Origin: Suillus spraguei
Lineage: Eukaryota; Basidiomycota; Agaricomycetes; Boletales; Suillaceae
DNA: 64,000 nt
Reading direction: 5' to 3'
NCBI GenBank assembly: GCA_016800925.1
Contig: JABCPU010000296.1
Location: 20,576 to 84,575 of the forward strand
Shown here in pieces: positions 12,240 to 22,975 of the stretch. Below the pieces are notes generated by a model. That model searched no databases. It was not told where the DNA came from and worked only from the letters and a program-made list of their open reading frames with translations. Made by a program: the position numbers and the translations under genes. How positions within the stretch are numbered: position 1 is the stretch's first letter; each line of letters begins with the position of its first letter.

Positions 12240-12689
12240 ATGAGCGATTCCAATAATACTTGTACCGTGTGCATCCAGCCATGCACTCCGTCCTCGGTGG
12301 AGCCACTAACCTTCACCATCGATGAGCTTGCTGCCACTCTGCAGCTCATCAGGGACCAGGACGGTGAGTAAAATTTAATTCCATTCTTTGACATTCTCAC
12401 TATTTAATTATCTAATAGAGATCTTCCAAGCGCACAACAATACCGCTGTGGAACTGCCCTCTCCTCAAACAAACGATTGCCCAGCTTGCATTTTCCGTGC
12501 ACACCGTCAGCAGTGCTATGCCTGCCGTGCGAAAATTCCCAAAGAATCTGAACCCAAGCCTCAGCTTGATACCACTGGTGAGTTGTTTTTTTCCACCAAG
12601 CTCCAATTCTCATTTAATTTATCCTAGCACGTACACCCACTACACAAAATGACGGCTCATCCATTAGCACCGCCATTGTAGTAGACTGA
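12240..12689 (+). CDS. Small CxxC-rich protein, KDZ-element accessory
   Basis: This is a three-exon gene with clean junctions: ATG at 12240, intron 12364-12418 (GTGAGT...TAG), and a second intron starting GTGAGT near 12573 and ending CCTAG near 12628. The stop TGA is at 12687-12689. The predicted protein is about 110 residues. It has CTVCIQPC near the N-terminus and CPACIFRAHRQQCYACRAK in the middle exon, six of the cysteines forming CxxC pairs, suggesting zinc binding. The C-terminus is Thr/Ser rich. It lies head-to-head with the large accessory gene (-) and upstream of a second small gene and the transposase, so it is probably carried by the KDZ element. I recognise no named family. Confidence 0.6.
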
Positions 12690-13200
12690 GCGGATGGGTT
12701 TGTGATCTTACTGTAGATAGTACTACATACTCAATGTGTATGTTCGCGCCGTTTTGAATTTGACTATGTATCCGAGTCTCTCTGTGGAGGAGTTGAATTA
12801 AAATTGTTATCGTTTGACCAATCACTTACAATCACTTGTCAAGATCATATGTTTGGGCCCAGAGTCTCTGCGGTACTAGTTGAACATTCAAATTGAAATT
12901 GTTTTCATTTGACCGATCGCGATCGGTACATATACTACTTGTAGTTGTGAATGGATACTTTCTCTATCGTATGAATTTGTATCTGACACGTTTAGTTATG
13001 AACGCAGACTGTTGTTTTAGTTATTTCTCTGTCTGTCTGTCCCGAAGGGTCCGTGCGTGCAGCCATTCAAAGTGCCATTACATTTCAAGTAAGTCACGCA
13101 TAATCCTATACGTACTTTCCACGCACAATCTCAAGTATCTTCTACACACAATCTTATATACCTTCCAGCATCATTCATTGCTTGCTCCCGATTGCTTCAA
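12690..13200. other. Non-coding spacer within the KDZ element
   Basis: AT-rich sequence with no exon I can support. A loosely repeated segment with GAGTCTCTGNGG and a TTGTTTTCATTTGACC / TTGTTATCGTTTGACC pair (about 12770 and 12898) may be a regulatory or duplicated region. Confidence 0.4.
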
Positions 13201-13835
13201 ATGCTATCTAAATACACTGAACAACAGCGTCTCGAGGCACGACGACAATCAAAACGAAGGTATTATGAAAGGTACGTCCTCAACCACCAACCAAATAGGA
13301 ACCGACCGAATCTTCACAGACACAAGCTCGACGAACGGTTAAAATCCAGAGGTCGCTGGCACAAAGCTCATGGAGCTACAGAGGTACATATATGTTCTAC
13401 TCCTCACTCTAACAGCGCATAAGCTAATGAACGACTCAGGCTACTCAAGAGCTTCTACTAAAACTAGACCACCTATGGGTCAACTTAGGGTATTCTCCAG
13501 GTGCTTCCCAATATGCAATCCTCAAGTCCCAGAGCCTCCAGTTGGTTTGTGACGCTGATAGTGAAGGATGGCAAGCTGTGAGGCCACGTTGTGAAGAAAT
13601 GTTAGTAGAGGTGCAAGGACTTCTTTCTGAAGCCCGCGAGCTGCTTGCAAGTTCACTGCGGGTGGATGGTGCATGTACAGGGTATCTTCTTGCATCTTCT
13701 GCAGCTGCTGTTGATGCTGTGCAATTGCACTGTGATGCATTGGAAGAAGGACTGACATTGATGGACGACAGTACAGATAAATTCTTCGAGCGTCTCCAGC
13801 ATGACCAACTTGTATGGCAGAAGGTGTCAAGGTAG
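13201..13835 (+). CDS. Small basic-N-terminus protein, KDZ-element accessory
   Basis: ATG at 13201 gives MLSKYTEQQRLEARRQSKRR, a highly basic helix, followed by an Arg/His/Asn-rich stretch. Intron 13384-13439 (GTACAT...CAG) keeps frame. The second exon encodes an alpha-helical, Leu/Ala-rich domain (SYSPGASQ-like turn, QSLQLVCDADSEGWQAVRP, GLLSEARELLASSLRVDG, DSTDKFFERLQHD) ending at 13833-13835. Length is about 190 residues. Short proteins with this basic N-terminus occur beside KDZ transposases in other mushrooms, so a DNA-binding accessory role is plausible, but that is inference. The gene lies about 190 bp upstream of the transposase start. Confidence 0.6.
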
Positions 13836-13954
13836 ATCAGCATATTTCTATCTACAACCTCTGCATAGTGCACATGTCCTTGTTGACGCCATTGTCATGT
13901 CACGTGAGTATTATGGTGAAACACGCTGCCTCCACGCCTTAAGCCTTAAGCTCT

Positions 13955-14008
13955 ACTCGACTACAAAGCCTTAAGCTCTACTCGACTACAAAGCCTTAAG
14001 CTTTACTC
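13955..14008. repeat. Short direct repeats just upstream of the KDZ transposase
   Basis: AAGCCTTAAGCTNTACTC occurs several times in tandem immediately before the start codon region. It may be a promoter or transposase-binding element. Confidence 0.5.
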
Positions 14009-14025
14009 AATTACAAATTGCCATC

Positions 14026-17000
14026 ATGGTTGGCAGCAAATGTCGACGCGAAATGGACAAACTAAAGAGAGACTGGTACACACTCAATAGAAACCTCCAC
14101 GCTCAGCAAGCTCAACGTCAGCAAGCTCAACGTCAAGCTTCGTCCTCCTCTCATGTCGTTGACGACCATGAGCTTTATCATAAGCACTCTTGCTTCTCTC
14201 GAACCGCTTCAGGCAGGATCTCCACTGAAACCGAATTCTTCCATGTAGCTGAAGGTAGTCCTGCGCACACCTCACATGCACCTCAATTGGTCCCCGAGAC
14301 GCTGACGGAGGAATTCAGCTATGATTTCGACTCATCTACACCTGATGGCGACTTCGTTGATCCTGCATATGAGAGCCACTTGGCCGAGTCTACTCTGGAG
14401 CCTAAGAAACCTGTAAGGCCAACTGGGGTACGATAATTTCCAATTTTATGATGTTCTTCTTTAATTGGAACTGGACAGGACCGTGCAATGGCCCACTGGG
14501 TTAAGGAGGAGCGAGAGAAATATCTTATGGAGCTCATTAGACTCGAAGGCCGTGGTGATTATGCTACCCGTGAAGCTTGTCGCAGGGATCGTGAATGCAC
14601 ATTCAAGCCGGAGTATCGTTGCAAGGACTGTTTTGGCACCGAACTGTACTGCAAGGATTGCATGGTAGAAAGGCATCGTGATAATCCGCTGCACAGGATC
14701 GAGGCATGTAGTCTAGATTGTCTATCTTTAGGTGCGCTAACCGTTGTTTTAGCACTGGAATGGTTATTATTTCGAGGATACTACCCTCAAATATCTTGGA
14801 CTCCGAATCCAGCTTGGCCATCCAGTTGGTGAACGATGCTTCAATCAATCCAAGGCATTTGACGATGATTTCGTGATTTTGGACATCAATCATGTTCACG
14901 AGGTCGCGCTAGATTTTTGCAAGTGCTCGTGCGCACAAAGTCACACAACTCAAATTTTTCAAGCCCGCTTATATCCTGCAACATCTTCCAATCCAAAATC
15001 AGCTGCCACCTTCCGAGTTTTGCAACACTTCCAGATGTTGACTTTCGAGTCAAAAGCGTCCACATTCGAATATTGGCAGACGCTCGCTCGTCTCACAGAT
15101 AACACGGGTATCAAGCCCTGCAAGGTAAGCATGTTGTGTGCCTGCGAAAGTTGGACTTACTAACGTTGAATTGATAGGATCGCTACGAAAGCTTATTGCG
15201 TATGATCAAGCAATGGCGGAACATCACGCTTCTAAAACGCTTCGGCCGAGGTCATGATCCTGCTGGTATCGATGCGACTGAACCTGGAGGATGTGTGGTA
15301 CTGTGTCACACCTGCCCTCATCCTCGCAAGAATTTACCAGATGACTGGAGAATGGCGCCCCCTGACAAGCAATGGCTGTACGCACAATATTTTGCCATCG
15401 ACGCAAACTTTTGGTTGGTCCGGAAGAACGTGTCCTCTGATAGCATTGACCCCGGTTTGAGTAAAGGGTGGTCTTATTTCGTCGAGGAGACCGGCTTTAA
15501 ACTATTCCTGAAGGATATTGAAAAGGTCTCACAAGAGGTACGTGAGCACGTTCGTTTTACATCGCTATCACTAATGACCAACTTAGAAAAGCACTTGCGT
15601 CAATCACAACGCCGTGAATCTCGCGGAAACAAAGAACTCACGAGGGCTGGCTGCGACAGGAGCAGGAACCGTGGACTGTTCTCGTCACAACTTCAAGCGG
15701 CCATGCGGAGTGGGAGATCTTCAACAAGGAGAAAAGTATGTATTGAATTGTATCATCTTTATCGCATAACTTACAACTTTAAACCAGGTATATGAACATG
15801 GACTATTTCTTTTTCTCGACCGTGCAGCACTCCGACGAAGTCAGCATACTTAATGTATCCTACGATATTGCCTGTCAGTGGAGCAAACATCTATGGGACC
15901 GCATGTCAACATACCCATCGCGTCTACACTTCGAGCGCGACCGAAAGACAATGACATTCCTTATTCCAAAGTTTCACTTACCAGCCCATATCGCCGCCTG
16001 TCAGATATCATTTTCGCATAACCTTATCAAGGGGATGGGACGCACCGATGGTGAGGCCCCAGAGCGAGGATGGGCCAACATTTATCCCGTCGCTACAAGC
16101 ACGCGGGAGATGGGTCCTGGTGCACGCAGAGATACTCTCGATGACCATTTCGGTTACTATAACTGGAAAAAGGTGACTAACTTTGGTACGTGTTCATAAT
16201 TGTCTCGGCGCAGCAATCCTTGAAAATAATGGCCAATAGGTATCAGTTTATTGAGCAAGATAAAGACCACAATTCCTGAGCGTGAACAACACCAATGCGA
16301 CTTCGACGAATTCAACCGTGCGCTGACTGAAGAATGGCCGAGTGAAGTGGCCCAGTGGAAAGAAGTTGTTGAAAACTGGGAGTCCGACCATTCAAGCAAA
16401 AATCCGTTCGAGATAAGGACGGTCTGTAAGTGTGACTCACTCTGTATGTTAGATTTTTGACTGACCATGCATAGCCATGACGCTGGCTGCCGTACGCCTC
16501 AAACTATCTCAACAAGAAGCCAAAGACCTCGAAAATGGGCTCAACAATTCATTGCATATGGATATCTCACCCGGCGTACTGATATCGTCTGGAATGGACC
16601 TTGAAGAACAACAGTACGTGTTTGACATTTATTTCTTATTTATGACTTCTAATGAATTATCTACAGATACCGCCTACAACAAGATCTGGCCGCTCTCAGT
16701 ACCCATCCAACGGATCTGCAAACGACGAAGCTGCAGGAATGCTCGAATGCACTCCTGCGAAAGATAGAGCAGTGGTGCAACATTCAGTTGCTCTACATGC
16801 CTGCAGTCGGACGCCTTCGTGCAGTTGAAATTGCAAATGTACAATTGCTGCGTGAGGAGAAGGCTCATGAAGTCAAGCTGTGGTTTCCATCGAAGGTCAA
16901 GGAGACCACTGAGCCATGTGAGGAGTCGCTTTGCGCATATGAGTGGGAGTTGCGGCATGCACAGGCACACAAAGCTCTGGACGAGCTTCGCCGACAACTC

Positions 17001-17683
17001 CGACTTTGCACTCACCTCTACAAGTTCAAAGATACGCACATTCGCGGTCAACGAGCTAATACCAGGGCATCCGCGGTGCTTAACAAAGTAGAACAAACCA
17101 TCAAAACTGCTGTGGCGCGGTATCACAGAGCCTGGTCAGCCGTCAAGACGCTATCCATGGTCCTGGGCAAGCCAAACTGGGAAATCGAGCTGCCAGAGTT
17201 ACGACCAGCTGATGTTCGTGGGATGACGGAAGGAGAAGCCGGGCAATCTGAAGGCACCCACACCTTGTCCTGGATTTGGAAGACCCACGGTGTAGCTGGA
17301 GTTGGCGAAGACAGCGAGGCTGTTTTATCTGAAGGTAGGGGCCTCATCGTTGACAGGCACAGGGAATTGACCTAATCCTTCGAATAGGATTGCGTATTGA
17401 ATGGTGCAAATCTCGGGCACGCGCTAACCGGTGGGCTGAAGAAGTCGACCTCCTGCAAGAGGAGATGCGGCGTGTAGCCAGCTTTCTGTCGTGGCATGCT
17501 GGGTGGTGGGAGGAGCAGGCAAATCGGAGGACCGCCCTAGCTGCACCCGAACAGGAGGGGATCGAGGGGTATGCGAAATGGCAGGCCGCTCTTCGTAGAG
17601 CCATGCAGGACCGATTCCAGCAGATGTGGAGTGTCGTGCCAGCGCTTCTCCAGTCCATGTCGCCTGCAATAGCAGTGTCGTAG
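14026..17683 (+). CDS. KDZ transposase with CxC2 cysteine cluster, uninterrupted frame
   Basis: Ten exons separated by introns at 14428-14478, 14704-14752 (GC-AG), 15125-15177, 15538-15586, 15736-15787, 16186-16239, 16426-16474, 16614-16666 and 17335-17387 join to an open frame of 1064 residues. After a Gln/Arg-rich N-terminus comes the CxC2 zinc cluster: YRCKDCFGTELYCKDCMVER, NPLHRIE, HWNGYYFEDTTLKYLGL. A second Cys pair, ALDFCKCSC, follows. The KDZ core contains DCSRHNFKRPCGVGDLQQGE, YMNMDYFFFSTV, NVSYDIACQWSKHLWDRM, IPKFHLPAHIAACQ, GRTDGEAPERGWANIYPVA and STREMGPGARRDTLDDHFG. The rest is helical. These are hallmark KDZ motifs of the RNase-H-fold transposase. Length and intact junctions suggest a functional gene. 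It mobilises the surrounding element and perhaps its accessory genes. Confidence 0.93.
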
Positions 17684-17734
17684 GGGAGCTTTTGTTTCTG
17701 CAATATTCATAGCGCATGTTGACTGAATATAGTA

Positions 17735-18060
17735 ATATTGATGTTCGTTCCTATTGATCGGGGGTAGCGCCAACGGGTACCTATTGATCGGGGTAGCGCC
17801 AACGAGGGAGAACATCAACCAGGGACTGGAGAGAAGCACCAGCACCAATGAGGGAATGAGTGAATCGGGCTGAGATCAATCTGACAATGATCTGGCATGC
17901 GAGCTCTCCAGCTTGATGCTTCATGGTCAGAGGGATTAGTAGGGCAGGCAGTGGTCTCTGGCTCGATGCTTCACGGTCAGAGCTTGATGCTTCACGGTCA
18001 GAGGGATTGGTAGGGCAGGCAGTGTCTCTGGCTTCATGCTTCACGGTCAGAGGTTTAGAG
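17735..18060. repeat. Right subterminal repeats of the KDZ element
   Basis: CTATTGATCGGGG with GTAGCGCCAACG is duplicated at about 17750 and 17781. After 17910, GATGCTTCA(C/T)GGTCAGAG occurs about four times, alternating with GGGATTNGTAGGGCAGGCAG. The GATGCTTCA core matches the left-end palindrome at 8643-8668, tying both ends to one element. Confidence 0.75.
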
Positions 18061-18116
18061 GCATTTGTGCATCAAGCCTTATGTGTAATTGGATACTTTT
18101 AAGCTTCAACACTACA

Positions 18117-18880
18117 GGTACAGGTGGGGAATGCCAGCATAGTACATGCGTGTTGAGTCATCATTGTTAGTCCAATAGTTGTGGTAATATCTGGCATGAC
18201 ATTCTGAATGAAATGGTCAGTAGGCATTACTGAAAAATAAAGAACATACATCGACAATAAGTTGATACCGAATGGACCGAAAGAGAACCATCTCGTAGCA
18301 TAAAGAGGCTAGCCCAAAATTTATTGACATCTGTGAGAGTGGCTACTTCATTACCATCATGGTAGTTCATGCATTCAGGACTCTGGCATACATGTGTTGG
18401 TGGATACAAGTCGTGATATCCTATGAGGTTTGAATATGTCAGTGAAAGAAGAGAAACAATGAACAGCAACACACCAATACCACGCATAGTCCATGATGGT
18501 TAAAGCCTCAATCTCCTGGTCAGTTGGGAGTACTGTATCATGAGTCCAGATAACCTGACGCAATGCTACCCAGCATGCGAGGACAGTGGGTCGGTCTTGG
18601 CCAAGTGCATCAGCAAGAAGGAGTATAACAACTTCTGGAGGGTGGGTGGGTAGATGGTGGATGTCAGTCATGCACTGGTGAATGAATGGTTTCGCCATGC
18701 ATGCAAGCTGAACAAACGCTGTGAGGTCAGAGAAGGTGAGATTAGACGTATTGAAGGACACAAGTAACTGACAGATGTCCATCATGAAGGGATCAAGAAG
18801 GAGGTCAATAATGGCGATGAGGAAGGGGATCAGAGGGACGTCAGTAATGGTGATGAGGAGGAGCAGTTGAGTGTGATATA
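18117..18880 (-). pseudogene. CxC5-type KDZ-associated remnant, truncated
   Basis: Reading down from about 18880: LLLLITITDVPLIPFLIAI, MDICQLLVSFNTSNLTFSD, QDRPTVLACWVALRQVIW, then the cysteine cluster YHDLYPPTHVCQSPECMNY, LSVHSVSTYC and, after an intron-like gap, SECHARYYHNYWTNNDDST and RMYYAGIPHLYL before a stop. The LYPPTxxC...YC...CxARYYHNY...YYxGIP order is the CxC5-like cluster that opens another class of KDZ proteins. Splice phases do not all work and nothing of the transposase core follows. The sequence ends about 40 bp from the right end of the 9.5-kb KDZ element, so that element probably landed in or next to this older copy. Confidence 0.75.
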
Positions 18881-19813
18881 TGTTGCTAACAATGTTGTTT
18901 GGTCATTCTACCTGGTGCCATTGTAGACTCCAGTAGACTCCGGTAGACTCAGGTGGACTGCGGTAGATTCTGCGGGATTATCGGAACGGAAGTCTACTGA
19001 TTTTCTATGCGAGTCCACGGTATATTCTACCCATACACCTTACATGCCCTCTATCACTCGGACCTTACTCGGTTCTTTCGAGTTTCTGCACAGAAAAAGT
19101 CCGAACACCCTCACGGCATTCACACCGAAAAGACCCCAGACTCTGCAGGACATGTTCGCTTCAGTTTATTTGTTGCAGCTGCTATATGTGACAGCATAGA
19201 CTCGGTGGAATTGATGTTGTGTAATCGCGCACTCGATAGTATATCGCGCAATTGATTAAAGTTCCTTTTGGAGCGTCATACTATCGTTCATGCTTGCCAT
19301 GAACATGACGCCAACATCTGGCTCAAGCATGGTGTGTCGGCTGTGTATCTGCACCTCTTGTTATAATCCACTCTGTTATACTCACAAATACTGAGATCGG
19401 TATATCATTAGCATCCTAAAATAATACATACAACTATCATATAGTGACGGACTAGGGTAAAAAAGTAATATGACTTAGATCATGCAATATCAGCAGTATT
19501 CCATTCGTTGTAATTTGAGGCTGAACACCAGTTGGCATCCTCGAAAACTGGACTGCCATCCACAGGACCTTGAGCGGCTGAGATTTTGGCAGCGGGATAT
19601 ATTGTGCTCAAGCGAGGTCCTCGAATAGTGGAGAATGATGGATTCTCTGCAAAACCGATGGCTCGTACAGGAAGGGTTAGAGGACTTGTCGAACCAGATC
19701 GCGCACGGCTACTCGACTCAACGCGCGCTGCGGAGGAGATTGAGTCTGATCGCAATCGTCGAGAACGACAACTCCTCCTAAGGGTTTTAATATGGCATGA
19801 TTACGTGTAGACA
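18881..19813. other. Intergenic stretch
   Basis: A short cluster of GTAGACTC/CGGTAGACTC repeats lies at 18926-18970. An open frame on the minus strand (about 19755-19480) has a Ser/Arg-rich start and then TSPLTLPVRAIGF. It could be an alternative C-terminal exon of the DUF6533 gene whose stop is at 19814. No other gene is visible. Confidence 0.4.
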
Positions 19814-21664
19814 TCATGATATTTTCTGCTTGCGAGGAGAGGGACTAGGTCTATAATATGCTTGCTTCTTGATGTTCAGAGTGATCCTTGACATCATCGT
19901 GACCTGTTGACCGTAAATGGTCAGGTTATGTCAAATATGCAGTTCAATTCATGCTCACGGTAAGGCTGTAACGGAATGATGTTAGGCAATCACTGTTATT
20001 CGTGGTTTACAACAAAGACTCACAGAAGTTCGAGCCTGTGCACGTATATTGTAAGCAAACAAGATCTAAGCAAACACGAAGATATACGTACTGTGCGGTG
20101 ATATTTTGGATCCCCACTGGAGCTCTAATGATCATGATTGCCAGGATCAGATTTACGGTGCAGATGACACTGTATGCTTGGTGAGCTCCGCTACCCATAG
20201 AACCTGGCTCGCGTACCTGTAGTACAGTAACCCGTCTGCGAAGAGGGCACGAATAACACGACCCGCTTCCTTATTGCGGATAGCGGGAAGCGTGCGGTTC
20301 AACGTCAACCCAAAGACATACGTGTCATAGAGGAGAGGTAACCAGGCTGACGCCGAAGCAATACTGCCGCTGGAAAGTGTTCAAAACTCACATATGCATA
20401 TCAGTCGTATGTAAGGAGTCAGGACATACGAATTGAACACCATAGAGCAAGCTGTGAAAACGTAAGTAAGGTTGTCGTGTGCGAAAAATGAGTACCTCAC
20501 AGTGAACATTGCGTGTATGAATAACGGCTGGGCCCTGTCATCAACTTATGCATAACGCGACGAAGGTGAAAACATACGTTCAGCATGACTCAATAGCCAT
20601 GCAGTTACTCCAATCCAAGCCAGCAGTAAAAATACCGCCAGTAAAATGGCAGCCCGTTGATGTTTATACATTGCATTTACCCTGTATGCTCCGTCATCAG
20701 TAGACGCTTTCTGAGAGGAGAACAAATCTCACCGCAACAGCATCATTATCCCAACTATCTCAATTCCTATAGCTGTCATGGCCCCTTCGTAGCGGACAAA
20801 ATGCCGGCAACTTGGAAAATGTCAGCTGAGCCAAACGGTGCAGTGTAATGCTGACCTCTGCGGTCAAGTTTGTAAGATTCATCACCAGTAGTGAGTATAA
20901 AATATTAAAACTCACTTCGTAGCTCCATGAAGGGAGGTTGAATGCTAGTGGAGACGTCACGGATGAAATTGTAAGCCGAAAGTAATGTACTCACCAACCA
21001 GGTTGATGATAAAGCCGACAGGAGTAAGATATCGGTTCTGGGAATACGCGTGAGGTTTTTAACTGGCAGATATTGCAAATACGATGCATACCAGTAGAAA
21101 CAAGTATACATCTAAGCAGGTTCAGATACCAGCTCATATACATGTTGGCGATGCCACTTACGTATACCCTTGCGCCCTTGCCAGATAAAGTCAATCTGAG
21201 TACTACGTTGAGTTTCACCGAATTCTGGTGCAAATAGCAATGTCGCACCTCATCTCCGATGGTGACAAGGTGGTCCCAAATCAATATGGTGAAACCTACA
21301 AACGCGACATACTAAATCATGAGATGTGTATATCAGCCACTTGAACAGCAGGACGTGTTGAACGTACAATGGTTTGGTGCCTGAAAAGATGGGTATTGAG
21401 TATACAAAGACAAAAAATGACGATAAGAAAGCATGAGTCACGTTTCTGCGAAGTCCTGACTGATTGTTTCCTTCACTAGTGGGTACGGCATCTATCCACG
21501 GAAATGGTAGTCCAAGACGAGTGAGGAGGGTGGTGTGCTTTAGGGAAGGTTTTAGGATTGTTAGCCCCAAAAGATTGTCTCAATCGAGTTGTAGAGGATG
21601 AAGAAAACATCACGTTGTGATGAAGCACTTTATAATATGCAGTAGCACTGGCCCGGGCGTTCAT
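19814..21664 (-). CDS. DUF6533-domain integral membrane protein
   Basis: An intron-dense gene. The DUF6533 signature is split over exons: FTILIWDHLVTIGDEV (about 21290), QIDFIWQGRKG (about 21185), NRYLTPVGFIINLV (about 21040-20999). Then HFVRYEGAMTAIGIEIVG and IMMLLR, KHQRAAILLAVFLLLAWIGV, SAWLPLLYDTYVFGLTLNRT, NKEAGRVIRALFADGLLYY and VICTVNLILAIMIIRAPVG. The carboxyl end is built from a 12-nt exon (20024-20035), a 7-nt exon (19959-19965) and a final exon, reading LELLLTVTMMSRITLNIKK across the joins, exactly the family consensus. The stop is at 19814-19816. About six or seven membrane segments are expected. The family is large in Agaricomycetes and its function is unknown. The first exon (ATG at 21662-21664) and its join are least certain. 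Confidence 0.85.
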
Positions 21665-22975
21665 ACGAGCATGCTGTCCGAGTCACGCCAAGCAGTATTG
21701 GTAAGTGAGTGGTGGGCGGCTTGGCGTGTTGACTGGTTTTTGGCCCGTGTTTCACGTAATTAACGTTAAGAACGTTCGAGATAATCAATGATACCTAGCG
21801 CTCCCCCACACATTGGCAGTGTGGCCAATCATGCCAGGTTGAGTCACTTGGCCGACCTTGTATCAATAACTACGGATCATCTGACGTTAAAACTATGTGG
21901 TGGTTGCACGACTAGTAGTACTAGCGCTTTTCCAATTCTACTACTACTAATTATACATGTAGGACACACATCGGATGACTGGGTGTCTGTCAATTACTGC
22001 ATTATGACTTGCAGGTAGCATGCGGTTACGCGGTATGTAGCACGAGACTGAGCCACATCCGACGCACAGGAAGCTAGCCGAGATTTATTTTTGACACTCG
22101 TACACACATTCTTACATAAATTCAATCATTCAACGTTGCCGTATAGTTTAGGAGGTGAAATGCACAAATTATTGACCAGTCAATGATGGTAACTAGAGGA
22201 GTCCCAGCATAGGATATCCGTTCACAGTCAATTTTCAAGAAATTACTCCAGAAACTTATGCGTACACGTGTCATCATTTGACATTTACGTATCACATTTC
22301 TAACATGGCCAAGGATCTTATCTTTAGAGTCCACCCTACTCCTTCTACATTCAGGAACTTTAGAATGTTTTCTCCTGCAGTCATGGCAGGCAAATTCGCC
22401 CGGAAAGGAATATGCCCACTAAGTTATACAAAGTTGTCGTCGGTTAACATTGAGCGCACGCCCGAGCCACGGACCTGTCCTGTCTTTTACCGACAACAAC
22501 GCAACAATCCAAGGCAAGGGGCATCCGATGTTTTTAGTCGACATCGCCTTGCCCGCCAAAGAATACCCCACAACCATTCGAGTCTTGATGCGTGATGGTC
22601 CGTTCACCATCACGCCTCTCCGTTGCAGGATGCCGAGTTTGCATTCTGATCGACTTATCGCGGATGATGAATAGAAACGGAATTCCTTATCAGGTCGTTA
22701 CTGCATTTTGGTTTAGGTGATTAAAGTTGATGCGCCAGCAATGCTGCCAAGTCATTGTGGAGCAAGGTTTCAGCATATTGCATTTGTTCACGTAGGCGTC
22801 TAGTTCGAGGTCCGTGGTATACCTTCATTTCCGCCCGCCATATCATTTGATGGCCTTGGCCAAGCGGCATTCACTGATCATCAAATATAAGTTGATACTT
22901 GAGTCCCAGATCTCTTCGATTTACGTGAAGGCATGGGAACATCCAACCAGTGTCTCGTTAATCTCATACTACGTC
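21665..22975. other. Intergenic stretch with a possible broken small gene
   Basis: From 22299 an open frame starts MAKDLIFRVHPTPSTFRNF. A second frame from about 22465 reads GPVLSFTDNNATIQGKGHP, then IALPAKEYPTTIRVLMRDG, ending at 22672. The two are offset by one base near 22465-22475 without an intron signal. This may be a decayed small gene of unknown family. The remainder shows nothing. Confidence 0.25.

Larger units (their letters stand above)
8595..18079 (+). mobile_element. KDZ (Kyakuja-Dileera-Zisupton) DNA transposon, about 9.5 kb, CxC2 type
   Basis: Four genes lie between matching ends: a multi-exon accessory gene (-), two small genes (+) and the KDZ transposase (+). CTTGATGCACAA at 8606-8617 has its exact reverse complement at 18065-18076, which I take as the terminal inverted repeat core. 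TATGTG occurs just outside both (8587-8592 and 18080-18085) and may be part of a target duplication. Subterminal regions at both ends are packed with GATGCTTCA/TGAAGCATC and TGAAGCTTCA motifs in arrays. The transposase is uninterrupted, so this may be an intact or recently active copy. Edges are uncertain by tens of bases. Confidence 0.6.

Noticed and set aside
13445..13873. Minus-strand frames opposite the small basic-protein gene
   Set aside because: Antisense shadows; the plus-strand gene has a supported intron and coherent composition.
18995..19255. Plus-strand frame with a hydrophobic end
   Set aside because: No start context, signal peptide or conserved motif; probably random.
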